From an uncultured Lachnospiraceae bacterium (GTDB lineage: Bacteria > Bacillota > Clostridia > Lachnospirales > Lachnospiraceae), in assembly GCA_947630595.1 (NCBI GenBank), contig CANRIG010000015.1, positions 1 through 48,179 on the forward strand: a stretch of 48,179 nucleotides of DNA. Reading direction: 5' to 3'. Of the stretch, positions 22,859-30,913 are shown in pieces (positions within the stretch are counted from its first letter, which is position 1; each line of letters begins with the position of its first letter). Both the position numbers and the translations under genes were made by a program. The notes under the pieces were generated by a model. It was not told where the DNA came from. It made no database searches and was given only the letters and a program-made list of their open reading frames with translations.

Positions 22859-23337
22859 GGCGTCACCAGCATCCTTTCATCTTTTGACTTTTTTCCGAGG
22901 ATCGTGCCGTAGTCTTTATATTTTTTGAGGATAAAATGCGTCGCCGTGCTCAGCACCGTATCCAGGGTGGACAGCTTGTCGCTGACAAAGCTGGACACCT
23001 CTCGCAGCGTCTTGCCCTGCAGAATCACCAGCAGGTCGTAAGCGCCGGAAATCAGGTACACGGACTGTACCTCCGGGTAATTGTAGATGCGCTCCGCAAT
23101 CGAGTCAAAGCCCTGCCCGCGCTGCGGCGTCACCCGCACCTCGATCAGTGCCGTCACCTTTTCCGAGGAGGTTTTCTCCCAGTCAATCAATGTGTGATAT
23201 CCGCAGATCACCTGCTCCTCTTCCATTTTCGCCACTTCGTTGGCGATTACCTCTTCGCTGGAGCCGAGCAGCACCGCCAGCTCCTTTAAATCTATTTTGC
23301 TGTTTTTCTCCAGAAACGTTAAAATTTGTTCTCTCAT
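22855..23337 (-). CDS. Lrp/AsnC-family transcription regulator
   Basis: A 160-residue regulator with an N-terminal winged helix-turn-helix (residues 1-55, ILTFLEKNSKIDLKELAVLLGSSEE) and a C-terminal RAM ligand-binding domain (about 65-145, VTALIEVRVTPQRG and YLISGAYDLLVILQG). It probably senses an amino acid as an oligomer. It is translationally coupled to the aminotransferase downstream. The AIR-synthase-like gene lies 26 bases upstream on the same strand, so all may share one message. Confidence 0.9.
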   Translation of the reverse strand: MREQILTFLEKNSKIDLKELAVLLGSSEEVIANEVAKMEEEQVICGYHTLIDWEKTSSEKVTALIEVRVTPQRGQGFDSIAERIYNYPEVQSVYLISGAYDLLVILQGKTLREVSSFVSDKLSTLDTVLSTATHFILKKYKDYGTILGKKSKDERMLVTP

Positions 23338-23363
23338 CTTTACCTCCGGGGCGCTTTGCGCCG

Positions 23364-24347
23364 TTATTCATCAAACCTCCGATACCATTCGTCCTGCTTC
23401 GGCCTGTCCAGAAAACGCACGTCTTCGCCGTTGCGGATCACGCGGTCGTTTCCGTCGGTCACTCTGCCGATCACGGCCGCCGGAATGCCCGCCGCCGCCA
23501 GCTTTGCCGTCAGTTCCTCCGCGCGCTCCGTGCCTGCCAGCAGAGAGCCCGCCGAGTACAGGCCGTAGGGGTTGATATCGAAATATTCACAAAGTTCTAT
23601 TGTCTCCTGCTTTACGGGAATTTTTTTGAGATCCACTTCCAGTCCAACGCCGGCCCGCTCCCCCATTTCCCAGAGAGCTCCGAATACGCCTCCCTGCGAC
23701 AGATCGTGCACGGCACATGCACCGAAGTGGGTGATGGCTCGAGCGTCTCCCTCCACCGACATCATACGGGCAAAGCCCTTTGCCCGCTCAATCAGAGTGA
23801 ACGGATACCGCCTGGCAAGCTCCTCCTCATGCGCCAGCGCCAGCGCCGCCGTGCCCGCCAGTCCAATCCACTTTGTCAGCACAAGCGCCTGGCCCGGCCG
23901 CAGCGTCTCCTGCTGCCGGTACTCCTCCGCCCGCGCCCGGCCCACGGCCGTGGCCGTATACTGCGGGCGCAGCACCGCGCCCGAAACCTCCGTGTGCCCG
24001 GCAATGATCTCCATGCCGGCGGCCTGCGCCGCCTCCGCAATCTGGCGGATATCGGCTTTCAGGTCCGCTTCCTCATACGCGCGAGGCAGAAGCACATGCA
24101 AAATCAGAGCCGTAGGTACTGCTCCGGCAGCCGCCAGATTGTTGACCGCCGCCGTGACCAGCCTGCCCGGCTCATGCGCAAAACCCGGCACCGCGCAGAC
24201 CGCCGTATAGACGGAAACGAAGCCGCTTTCCTCGCGCACTGCTCCGCAGTCCGTCCCGTAGCGCGCGCCGCACCCGGGCTGTCCTCTATCCAGTTGTCGC
24301 AAAACAGAGCGCTTCAATACAGCCTCCGAAAGCTTTCCTGCCTGCAT
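23364..24347 (-). CDS. AIR-synthase-related (PurM/HypE-fold) protein
   Basis: A 327-residue protein of the AIR synthase superfamily. The N-terminal half carries VNNLAAAGAVPTALILHVLLP and IIAGHTEVSG, and the C-terminal half CAVHDLSQGGVFGALWEMGE, as in HypE-like maturation factors. No other hydrogenase maturation gene is nearby, so the substrate is open. The two-domain order and length (about 330) fit HypE-related proteins. A GAGGAA ribosome binding site overlaps the stop region of the upstream vanW gene, and the spacing is nine bases, so co-transcription is likely. Confidence 0.75.
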   Translation of the reverse strand: MQAGKLSEAVLKRSVLRQLDRGQPGCGARYGTDCGAVREESGFVSVYTAVCAVPGFAHEPGRLVTAAVNNLAAAGAVPTALILHVLLPRAYEEADLKADIRQIAEAAQAAGMEIIAGHTEVSGAVLRPQYTATAVGRARAEEYRQQETLRPGQALVLTKWIGLAGTAALALAHEEELARRYPFTLIERAKGFARMMSVEGDARAITHFGACAVHDLSQGGVFGALWEMGERAGVGLEVDLKKIPVKQETIELCEYFDINPYGLYSAGSLLAGTERAEELTAKLAAAGIPAAVIGRVTDGNDRVIRNGEDVRFLDRPKQDEWYRRFDE

Positions 24348-24356
24348 AAAAATTCC

Positions 24357-25958
24357 TCATCCTGCCGGCTCCGCCATTCCGTCCGGTTCCGGCGGATCCA
24401 CTGCATCCGGCGCCGGCTCCTGCGGGGCGGTTACCTCCGGCACCGGCTCCTGCGGCACTTCCTGCACCGGCGGATCTGTCTGCTGCACCTGAGAATCCGT
24501 CTGCTGTGCCGGAGCCTCCGTCTGCTGCGGAACGCCGTTCGCCAACAGGTTCTGCACCTGCTGCAGATTGTTCGCCCCGATCGCCGAATACAGCGCCGAC
24601 GCAAGCGCCTGGTTGTCGGTCACCACGCCGACTTCGTAAATCGCCGGCGAAGCCTGATAAGTGCTGCTGTTGACCTGTATGGTCTCGTTCAGCACGCCGT
24701 CGTAATAAATATTTTTCCAGAGCACAGCCGACAGTCCCTGATGCGGCGACTGCACCTGCGCAAAATAGCCGACGTTCTGATCCGTCTTCGCCACCAGCTT
24801 GATATTGCTGGCCGGATCCGTCTGGCCCGTCGTCTCGCTGATAAACTCGATCGTGCGGTTGGCCGGGCGCGTCTCCACGCCGAATATCGTGAAATTCAGC
24901 GTCCCGTAATACGCCGAACCGGCGATAAAAATCGGATTCTCCAGCGAATTGGTGAACACAAAATCCATCAGCCCCTCGGCGATGGCCGCATCCTTCGAGG
25001 GGTCTACGTAATTGACAATCATCGTGTGGTTGGAGCGGGCGTCCACCTCCAGCTCCGCCTTGAGCACCGCGTTGTAAAGCGTCGTCGACACCTGGCAGAT
25101 ACCGCCGCCGTAAGAATCGACCACCTGCCCCGCCTCATAGGAGGGCGCCAGCTCATAGCCGTTTTCCGCCGTAAACGGGGCCACGGCGTCGGTCACCGAG
25201 AAGCTCTCGCCCGGCATCAGCAGCGTGCCGTTGATCTTGGAGGTGCCGTTTTCCACATTGGTGGCGCGGCCCCACGAGGAAGCCGAGTAATCCGTGGTCG
25301 CGCTGCCGAGGATGTCGGTCATGCGCCCCAGCATCTCCGCGGTCAGTTCCGGGGACACCCGGTCCACAGTGGCCTCGATGATCGCGTCGCCGACCTGGCG
25401 CGTGGACAGATACTCCTGCAAATCGGCCAGCGTGGCCTCCCGATCCAGCGTCAGTCCGTCCGTGCCGCCCTCAACATGTAACATTCCGTCGTCACCCATG
25501 TAGGCGGTGCCCTCCACCGGCTCCGAATTGAACGCCGCACAGTCGTCAACAAACGCCTGCGTCGCCGCGTCGTCCAGGCTGTATTCTATCTCATAATGTA
25601 TATTCTGATTCTGCAGATCTTTCTGCTCCTTGTAACGCCGGATAATGTTTCCCGTCGTCCCCAGTTCGCTGATCTCCTGAATCAGATCCGTGTTTTCCCA
25701 TTTCAGGCCAAGTTCCTGCCAGCTCCGCGACAGAAAGTTGTCGCCCATCTCCAGCGTAATCGTGGAAGTGCCAAGCCGCTCAATCTCTTTATCCACATAA
25801 GCGGTGACTTCCTCCGCCGTCATCCCGCTGACATCCTGATCGCCGATGAAAACGCCGTCGCTGATCACCGTCCCGCTTTCCTGCGCATTCACAGTGACCG
25901 CGCAGGCCATGCCGAACAGCAGGGCCGCCAGCGCCCCCAGCCAACCTCTTTTCCGCAT
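24357..25958 (-). CDS. VanW-family secreted protein
   Basis: A 533-residue exported protein. The signal peptide is MRKRGWLGALAALLFGMACA. Residues 25-230 form a peptidoglycan-binding-like repeat part (GVFIGDQDVSGMTAEEV). The VanW domain spans about 235-390, with FSVTDAVAPFTAENGY, YGGGICQVSTTLYNAVL and NHTMIVNYVDPSKDA. A beta-rich part and a Pro/Gln/Glu-rich tail of about 70 residues follow. It probably works at the cell wall; VanW has no proven enzyme activity. I chose the ATG at 25958, after AAGGGGA, because the longer frame is not signal-like. A 115-base spacer precedes it. Confidence 0.88.
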   Translation of the reverse strand: MRKRGWLGALAALLFGMACAVTVNAQESGTVISDGVFIGDQDVSGMTAEEVTAYVDKEIERLGTSTITLEMGDNFLSRSWQELGLKWENTDLIQEISELGTTGNIIRRYKEQKDLQNQNIHYEIEYSLDDAATQAFVDDCAAFNSEPVEGTAYMGDDGMLHVEGGTDGLTLDREATLADLQEYLSTRQVGDAIIEATVDRVSPELTAEMLGRMTDILGSATTDYSASSWGRATNVENGTSKINGTLLMPGESFSVTDAVAPFTAENGYELAPSYEAGQVVDSYGGGICQVSTTLYNAVLKAELEVDARSNHTMIVNYVDPSKDAAIAEGLMDFVFTNSLENPIFIAGSAYYGTLNFTIFGVETRPANRTIEFISETTGQTDPASNIKLVAKTDQNVGYFAQVQSPHQGLSAVLWKNIYYDGVLNETIQVNSSTYQASPAIYEVGVVTDNQALASALYSAIGANNLQQVQNLLANGVPQQTEAPAQQTDSQVQQTDPPVQEVPQEPVPEVTAPQEPAPDAVDPPEPDGMAEPAG

Positions 25959-26038
25959 AATGTTCCCCTTTGCGCCATAACAAATACTTTTGCAGCCCCA
26001 TGCTCCGCGGGCAGGACGCCGCCAGAAAAACCCCTGCA

Positions 26039-26061
26039 GGCAAAGCGAAAATCGCTTCGCC
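26039..26061 (-). other. Stable hairpin between the small membrane protein and vanW
   Basis: On the minus strand GGCGAAGCGA pairs with TCGCTTTGCC (one G-U pair) around a three-base loop. A GGGGTTTTT stretch follows nine bases later. It could be a weak terminator or processing site that lowers vanW expression. Confidence 0.45.
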
Positions 26062-26073
26062 GTTTGCCGCATA

Positions 26074-26172
26074 TTATGACAGAGCCGGCAGGACCGTCCC
26101 CAGCACCATCGCCAGAACAATCAGAATCACAATTACCGCCGCTATTTTTTTCTGAAGCTTTGAATTCATCAT
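26074..26172 (-). CDS. Small single-pass membrane protein (32 residues)
   Basis: A 32-residue peptide: a basic start (MMNSKLQKKI) and one hydrophobic helix (AAVIVILIVLAMVLGTVLPAL). Short K-rich/TM peptides of this layout occur in many Firmicutes (compare the Prli42 group), but this one is not firmly assigned. The start is ATGATG at 26172, with GAGGTG eight bases upstream; that site overlaps the stop codon of the exonuclease gene, so the two are coupled. It is too short for most automatic callers. Confidence 0.7.
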   Translation of the reverse strand: MMNSKLQKKIAAVIVILIVLAMVLGTVLPALS

Positions 26173-26179
26173 TTTCATT

Positions 26180-26893
26180 TCACCTCGTCATTTTTCCGTA
26201 CCGCAAAATAATCCCGTCAATCATCCGGGACGCTTCGCTCTTCGTGAGCGCTTCTATCTGCACGTTACACCCTATTCTATGATATTTTATCAAATCCCGC
26301 AAGTACACTTTTTGTGAATTCGTAATCGGCCCGTCTTTTTTCACCTTAAACACCAGCTCGGACGCCTCAAACAGCTCCGGGCGGGCCCCGGCGAACTCCT
26401 CCTTCAGCCGCTCATACAGCCTTGCCGCCGTCAGCGCATCGTCGAGCGCACGGTGGTGCTGCTTCTGCGGAATCCCGTAGTGCGCGGCCATCTTATCCAG
26501 CGATTTGCCCGGCAGCTCGGGCAGGCAAATCCTTGAGACAGTCAGTGTGTCCATCCCGCTGCGCTCAAACGTGCCTCCCAGATTTACCACGCTGCGCTTC
26601 ATAAAGCTGTAATCGAAGATCAGGTTGTGGCCCAGCAGCGGCCAATCCCCGGCGAATTCCAGAAAGCCCTCCACCGCTTCCCGCAGGCCGGGCGCGCCCG
26701 CGACCATTTCCTCCGTGATTCCGGTCAGCTCCGTGATGTTCGGCGGAATCTCCATGCCATGGTCGATAAAAGTCTCATAAACGCCGGTGACGTCGCCCTC
26801 CTCGACTTTGAGGGCTCCGATTTCCAGTATGCGGTCGTACTTTGGACGCAGCCCTGTCGTCTCAAGGTCCAGGGCGATGTAGGTGTTCAGCAT
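26180..26893 (-). CDS. DnaQ-like DEDDh 3'-5' exonuclease
   Basis: A 237-residue RNase T/DnaQ-fold exonuclease. The DEDDh residues are visible: Asp9 and Glu11 in ALDLETTG, Asp94 in GHNLIFDYSF, and His147 and Asp152 in HRALDD. The last 60 residues (KDGPITNSQKVYLRDLIKYH...) form an extra domain that may bind DNA. It could proofread or trim DNA or RNA ends; it is not linked to a polymerase gene here. Tandem 15-bp and 65-bp repeats fill the space in front of it, so its promoter was not recognised. Confidence 0.88.
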   Translation of the reverse strand: MLNTYIALDLETTGLRPKYDRILEIGALKVEEGDVTGVYETFIDHGMEIPPNITELTGITEEMVAGAPGLREAVEGFLEFAGDWPLLGHNLIFDYSFMKRSVVNLGGTFERSGMDTLTVSRICLPELPGKSLDKMAAHYGIPQKQHHRALDDALTAARLYERLKEEFAGARPELFEASELVFKVKKDGPITNSQKVYLRDLIKYHRIGCNVQIEALTKSEASRMIDGIILRYGKMTR

Positions 26894-26905
26894 GGCAGTT
26901 TTCCT

Positions 26906-26950
26906 CGTTCTGTATGTTCTCGTTCTGTATGTTCTCGTTCTGTATGTTCT
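26906..26950. repeat. 15-bp tandem repeat, three perfect copies
   Basis: CGTTCTGTATGTTCT repeats at 26906, 26921 and 26936. The array starts 13 bases before the exonuclease start codon. Related TTCTGTA words follow to about 26990. Confidence 0.9.
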
Positions 26951-26993
26951 GTGCAGTGATCATTCTGTACGATGATCGTTCTGTATGATAATT

Positions 26994-27214
26994 GTTCCAT
27001 GCGCGGATTGTTTTGTAATGGCAGTCATGGAATGTGTGAATGACTCTGTACGGCCGTCGTTCCATGCGCGAAACATTTTACAATGGCGGTTATGGAATGT
27101 GTAAATGGCTCCGTGCGGCAATCGTTCCGTGCGCGGATTGTTTTGTAATAGCAGTCATGGAATATGTGAATGGCTCCGTGCGGCCGTCGTTCCATGCGCG
27201 GATCGTTTTGTATC
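26994..27214. repeat. 65-bp tandem repeat, three copies plus a part
   Basis: Units start at 26994, 27059 and 27124, with a partial copy from 27189, about 80-90% alike. Each has TTCCATG...CATGGAA arms that could pair. A 65-base period breaks any reading frame, so the array is not coding. It fills the 334-base spacer between the radical SAM and exonuclease genes. Confidence 0.9.
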
Positions 27215-27227
27215 ATGTCAATATGCT

Positions 27228-29306
27228 CTACTCTCTGGGTAGAGATATGCGGCACACGCGTGCATCCCCGGTCAGCGGATTTCTCCGGCTGTAATCAAAC
27301 AGCAGCCAGTCCTCCGTCAGGTGCGGGAACGCCTCCAGATGCGTCATCCGCATCAGCTGCTTCCAGATCATCTGCCGGTATTCCGGAAGATAACGCCGCT
27401 CCTGTTCTTCTTTCTGGTAAAAAGAAACGATTTCTTCCCGGTATTCGCTCAGATCCGCGGCCCATGCAGGACGGCTCTTTGCATTTTCCCGCAGATAGAG
27501 GTCGAGCGTCAGCAGCTCGTCGAAAGCCTCCGGAGACAAAACGCCGTTTCCATCGTTGGACAGCTCTCCAGCATCGCTTGCAAGGCCAGACAGCTTTCCT
27601 ATATTGCCTGTGGCGCCAAGCAGTTTTCCTATATCGTCTGCAACACCAGACAACCTTCCTGTATCGCCTGCAACGCCAGGCAGCTTTCCTGTATCGCCTC
27701 CGTTGTCAGGCAGCTTTCCCGAATCACCTGTGCCATCGGACAGTCCCGCCGCACAGTCTGTGAAAAATCCCCGCAGAATCTCAAAACGCTGTAGCCGCGA
27801 ATGAACTTTCCCGTCCAGCCCGTGCTCCCGGTAATAATCCGCCAGCGCCTCGTACAGCTCCACCGGCCGGGAAAACAGCCGCTCCAACGCCCGCATCGCC
27901 CAGCAAAACTGCCCGCTGTTGTAGTACACCTCCAGCATTTCCTCGATTTCTTTCAGCCGCAGCAGCTCATCGCAGGAAATCCAGCGCGTCGCCAGCACCT
28001 CATAGGGCGGCCGGCTCCGGTATGCAATCCCAAACTCCTCCGCCCGCCGGTGCATCTCCGACCCCCGCAGCACCTTCAGAAAACCGAGCTGCAGCTCCTG
28101 CGGATGCAGGCGGTACACCTCGTCAAAGGAATGCCGGAAGCTTTCAAAATCTTCATAGGGCAGACCGGCAATCAAATCCAGATGCTGGTGGACGTTGCCG
28201 CCCGCGGCAATCCTCTGCACCCGCTTTGCAATTTCCGAAAAATCCGCAGTCCGGTGAATGGCCTGCAGGGTCTGCGGATTCACGGTCTGCACACCGATTT
28301 CCAGCTGCACCAGACCGGGGCGCAACCCGGCCAGCAACTCCAGTTCTTCCCCATTCAGCAGGTCGGCGGCAATCTCAAAGTGAAAATTGGTTACCCCGTT
28401 GTCGTGATCCCGCAGAAAGCTCCACAACTCCATCGTCCGCGCATGACTGCAGTTGAACGTGCGGTCGACAAACTTTACCTGCGCTACCCGGTGCTCCAGA
28501 AAACAGGCCAGCTCCTTTTTGACCAGCTCCATGCTGCGAAACCGCACGTGCCGGTCAACCGATGACAGACAGTAGCTGCACGAAAACGGACAGCCGCGGC
28601 TGCTCTCATAATATAAAATCCGATGCTCAAAATCTTCCAGACGGCGATAGGCGAATGGAAATTCATCCAGGGTCTCCGCCGGCAGCCGGGGCGGGTTGCT
28701 TATGATTGTTTCAACAGATTTGTTATGTACTTCACATAGATCGTGATCTTCTTTTTGCTGTCTATTTTCTGCGGAGCGGCTTTGCTCCATATGCCGACCA
28801 TTTTCATCTGTGGAGCAGATCACCTCCATATGCCGGCCATTCTCATCTGCAGAACAACCGCCATATGTCCCCCGCTGCCGGTATGTGATACCCGCGATCT
28901 CCTCCAGCGTCCCGACGCCGTCCACATAATACGCCAGCAGCTCCCGGAACGTGCGCTCACCCTCGCCGCGCATCACGCCGTCAAACGCCGGATGCTCCCG
29001 CAAAAATGCCTCCGCATCATATGAGACTTCCGGCCCGCCCGCCCAGATTACCGTGTCCGGCAGGACGCTGTGAATATTTTCCGCCAGCTCCGTTATCATG
29101 GCTCGGTTCCAGATATAACAGGAAAGGAAAAGCAGCTGCGGCTTTCTCCGGTAAACCGAGCGAAAAATCTCGTCGCTCTGCTGATTGATCGTAAATTCCG
29201 CCAGCTGCACCAGAGGCTCGTATTTGCCCGCGGCCGCCCTGAGGCTGTAAACCGCCAGGTTGGAATGTATGTATTTTGCGTTGATCGCCGCAAGCAGGAT
29301 TTCCAA
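27228..29306 (-). CDS. B12-binding-domain radical SAM protein with DUF4080
   Basis: A 692-residue radical SAM enzyme. The N-terminus (ILLAAINAKYIHSNLAVYSLR) is the B12-binding-like domain. The 4Fe-4S motif CPFSCSYC (about residues 239-246) starts the radical SAM core, and the C-terminus is DUF4080. The substrate is unknown. A 13-residue DENGRHME repeat pair sits in front of the core, and six 10-residue repeats (consensus GDTGKLPGVA) lie in the DUF4080 part, at about residues 523-582. I prefer a TTG start at 29306: GGGAGG lies the right distance upstream, while the GTG at 29315 touches it. Confidence 0.85.
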   Translation of the reverse strand: MEILLAAINAKYIHSNLAVYSLRAAAGKYEPLVQLAEFTINQQSDEIFRSVYRRKPQLLFLSCYIWNRAMITELAENIHSVLPDTVIWAGGPEVSYDAEAFLREHPAFDGVMRGEGERTFRELLAYYVDGVGTLEEIAGITYRQRGTYGGCSADENGRHMEVICSTDENGRHMEQSRSAENRQQKEDHDLCEVHNKSVETIISNPPRLPAETLDEFPFAYRRLEDFEHRILYYESSRGCPFSCSYCLSSVDRHVRFRSMELVKKELACFLEHRVAQVKFVDRTFNCSHARTMELWSFLRDHDNGVTNFHFEIAADLLNGEELELLAGLRPGLVQLEIGVQTVNPQTLQAIHRTADFSEIAKRVQRIAAGGNVHQHLDLIAGLPYEDFESFRHSFDEVYRLHPQELQLGFLKVLRGSEMHRRAEEFGIAYRSRPPYEVLATRWISCDELLRLKEIEEMLEVYYNSGQFCWAMRALERLFSRPVELYEALADYYREHGLDGKVHSRLQRFEILRGFFTDCAAGLSDGTGDSGKLPDNGGDTGKLPGVAGDTGRLSGVADDIGKLLGATGNIGKLSGLASDAGELSNDGNGVLSPEAFDELLTLDLYLRENAKSRPAWAADLSEYREEIVSFYQKEEQERRYLPEYRQMIWKQLMRMTHLEAFPHLTEDWLLFDYSRRNPLTGDARVCRISLPRE
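27561..27740 (-). repeat. 30-bp in-frame repeat in the radical SAM gene, six copies
   Basis: Units start at 27561, 27591, 27621, 27651, 27681 and 27711. They code for six 10-residue units of the type GDTGKLPGVA. The number of copies could vary without breaking the frame. Confidence 0.92.
28785..28862 (-). repeat. 39-bp in-frame repeat pair in the radical SAM gene
   Basis: Two units (28785-28823, 28824-28862) code for a 13-residue repeat containing DENGRHME, in the linker between the B12-like domain and the radical SAM core. Confidence 0.85.
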
Positions 29307-29361
29307 CTTCCGCACCTCCCTCAGTTTCTATATGCTCTGTACTCTTTCGCATCTGAAAACA

Positions 29362-29512
29362 GATTCCGGCCATTCAAATCCAAAGGAAAGAAATCTCAGC
29401 CGCCCGAAAGTCAGGAAAAACGGATTCCAGCCGTTCAAATCCAAAAAAAGAAATTCCAGTCACCCAAATCCGAGGAAAAGAGATTCCGGCCGCCCGAAGC
29501 TGTAGAAAAGCA
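29362..29512. repeat. Degenerate 30-bp repeat between hprK and the radical SAM gene
   Basis: The word GATTCCGGCC (or close variants) recurs at about 29362, 29392, 29423, 29452 and 29482, separated by A-rich stretches. It fills part of the 309-base spacer, in which no gene was found. Confidence 0.75.
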
Positions 29513-29624
29513 TACCGCCCGGGCACCGGAATCCGCAGATTCTGCAAAACATTATGTACTTTCAATTACGTTATATAATTTCTCTCATTTCTGATTCAGA
29601 TTCCCTGCGGCTCTGTCTTGTCGC

Positions 29625-30566
29625 TCACTCCTGTTGCTCCGCGTGCTTCATCAGTCCGTTCTGCACACGGTTATACAGCTCCTTCGCCGCATTGTAGCCC
29701 ATCTTCTTCTGGCGGTGGTTGACCGCCGCGGACTCCACGATCACGGCCAGGTTCCGGCCCGGGCGAATCGGCAGGGAATGGCACACGACGCGCTTGCCGA
29801 GGAACTCGGTGTATTCTTCCTCCAGGCCCAGTCGGTCGTACTCTTTGTCCCGGTTCCACTCCTCGAGCTTGATCACGAGGTCGATCGACTGCGTATTCTT
29901 GACGCTCTCCACGCCGAACAGGGTCTTGACATTGATGATGCCGATGCCGCGCAGCTCGATAAAATGCCGCGTGATGTCCGGCGCAGTGCCGACCAGCGTC
30001 TCCTCACTGACTCTGCGGATCTCGACCACGTCGTCCGACACCAGACGGTGTCCGCGCTTGATCAGCTCCAGCGCAGCCTCGCTCTTGCCGATGCCGCTCT
30101 CGCCCATGATCAGCACGCCCTCGCCGTACACGTCGACCAGCACGCCGTGGATAGAGATGCAGGGCGCCAGCTCCACATTCAGCCAGCGGATGATCTCCGC
30201 CATGAAATCGGAGGTCGTCTTTTTCGTGGTAAACACCGGCACTTCATACTCCCGCGCCAGCCGCAGCATGTCCTCGTCCGGCTCCGTCATGGTCGTGTAG
30301 ATGATGCATGGCACATGGTACGAAAGAAACTTTTCGTAGACCGGGAGCTTCTGTTCGCGCGTCAGATGCTCCAGATAGGTAAATTCCACATAGCCGATAA
30401 TCTGCACGCGTTCTGAATAAAAGTGGTCAAAATACCCCGTAAGCTGCAGCGCCGGACGGTTGATCTCCGACGTCACAATCTTTTTGCCCTCCATGTTAAT
30501 CTCGGGGATCGCGTTCGTCAGCTTCATTTTGTCCGCCAGACGCTCAATTGTCACACTGTTCGCCAT
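29625..30566 (-). CDS. hprK: HPr kinase/phosphorylase
   Basis: A 313-residue bifunctional enzyme that phosphorylates or dephosphorylates Ser46 of HPr and so controls carbon catabolite repression in Firmicutes. The N-terminal domain spans residues 1-130. The kinase domain starts with His140 and Walker A GESGIGKS (155-162), continues with LVSDDVVEI (175-183) and has the HprK signature IELRGIGIINV (203-213). The start is an ATG with AGGAGG upstream. The gene is commonly found near uvrC in clostridia; here an AbiL-type cassette lies between them. LacI and galactose genes nearby fit a sugar-use context. Confidence 0.96.
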   Translation of the reverse strand: MANSVTIERLADKMKLTNAIPEINMEGKKIVTSEINRPALQLTGYFDHFYSERVQIIGYVEFTYLEHLTREQKLPVYEKFLSYHVPCIIYTTMTEPDEDMLRLAREYEVPVFTTKKTTSDFMAEIIRWLNVELAPCISIHGVLVDVYGEGVLIMGESGIGKSEAALELIKRGHRLVSDDVVEIRRVSEETLVGTAPDITRHFIELRGIGIINVKTLFGVESVKNTQSIDLVIKLEEWNRDKEYDRLGLEEEYTEFLGKRVVCHSLPIRPGRNLAVIVESAAVNHRQKKMGYNAAKELYNRVQNGLMKHAEQQE

Positions 30567-30613
30567 CTTCTAAGACCTCCTGATTTTCACCCGTTTTATT
30601 CCACAACAAGTTC

Positions 30614-30640
30614 CAAAAACCCTGGCCTTTTGCCCAGGGT
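30614..30640 (-). terminator. Minus-strand terminator upstream of hprK
   Basis: On the minus strand ACCCTGG (30640-30634) pairs with CCAGGGT (30625-30619), followed by TTTTT. It ends about 50 bases before the hprK start. A TATAAC box lies just ahead of it. It is either the terminator of uvrC, now separated by the cassette, or a leader attenuator of hprK. Confidence 0.7.
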
Positions 30641-30862
30641 CTTCTGTGATTCATTCCGTTATACTGATACCCTTATTGTGCAGGTTTTTGCGAAAGATGT
30701 CAAGCGCAAAAACAGCGGATTGCTTTATTCCTCCGAACAGGCATTTTTATACGAAAAAGAGCATACAGGAAAACAGAAAAAGGAAAAAGAATAAAAATAA
30801 TGTCAAAAGTATATTTATAAATTCGTTTTCAGAAAATTATTTTTTTAAACAAGATATAAATA

Positions 30863-30891
30863 TTGACATTCGGAGACAATAAATTTATAAT
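30863..30891 (+). promoter_or_regulatory. Consensus promoter of the AbiL/RloAB-type pair
   Basis: TTGACA (30863-30868), a 17-base spacer and TATAAT (30886-30891) match the consensus fully. It lies 23 bases before the start of the ATPase gene and rules out the longer reading frame, which starts inside the promoter. Confidence 0.88.
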
Positions 30892-30913
30892 CACAATCAG
30901 GAGGAGGAAAACC

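Noticed and set aside
23148-25481. A 777-residue plus-strand frame
   Set aside because: It lies opposite the Lrp, AIR-synthase-like and VanW genes; its Arg/His-rich composition marks it as a shadow.
26994-27214. 65-bp array considered as a CRISPR
   Set aside because: The copies are contiguous and degenerate, without unique spacers, and no cas gene is present.
26862-27255. Two overlapping small minus-strand frames in the 65-bp repeats
   Set aside because: The 65-base period shifts the frame in each unit, so the frames are a by-product of the repeat.
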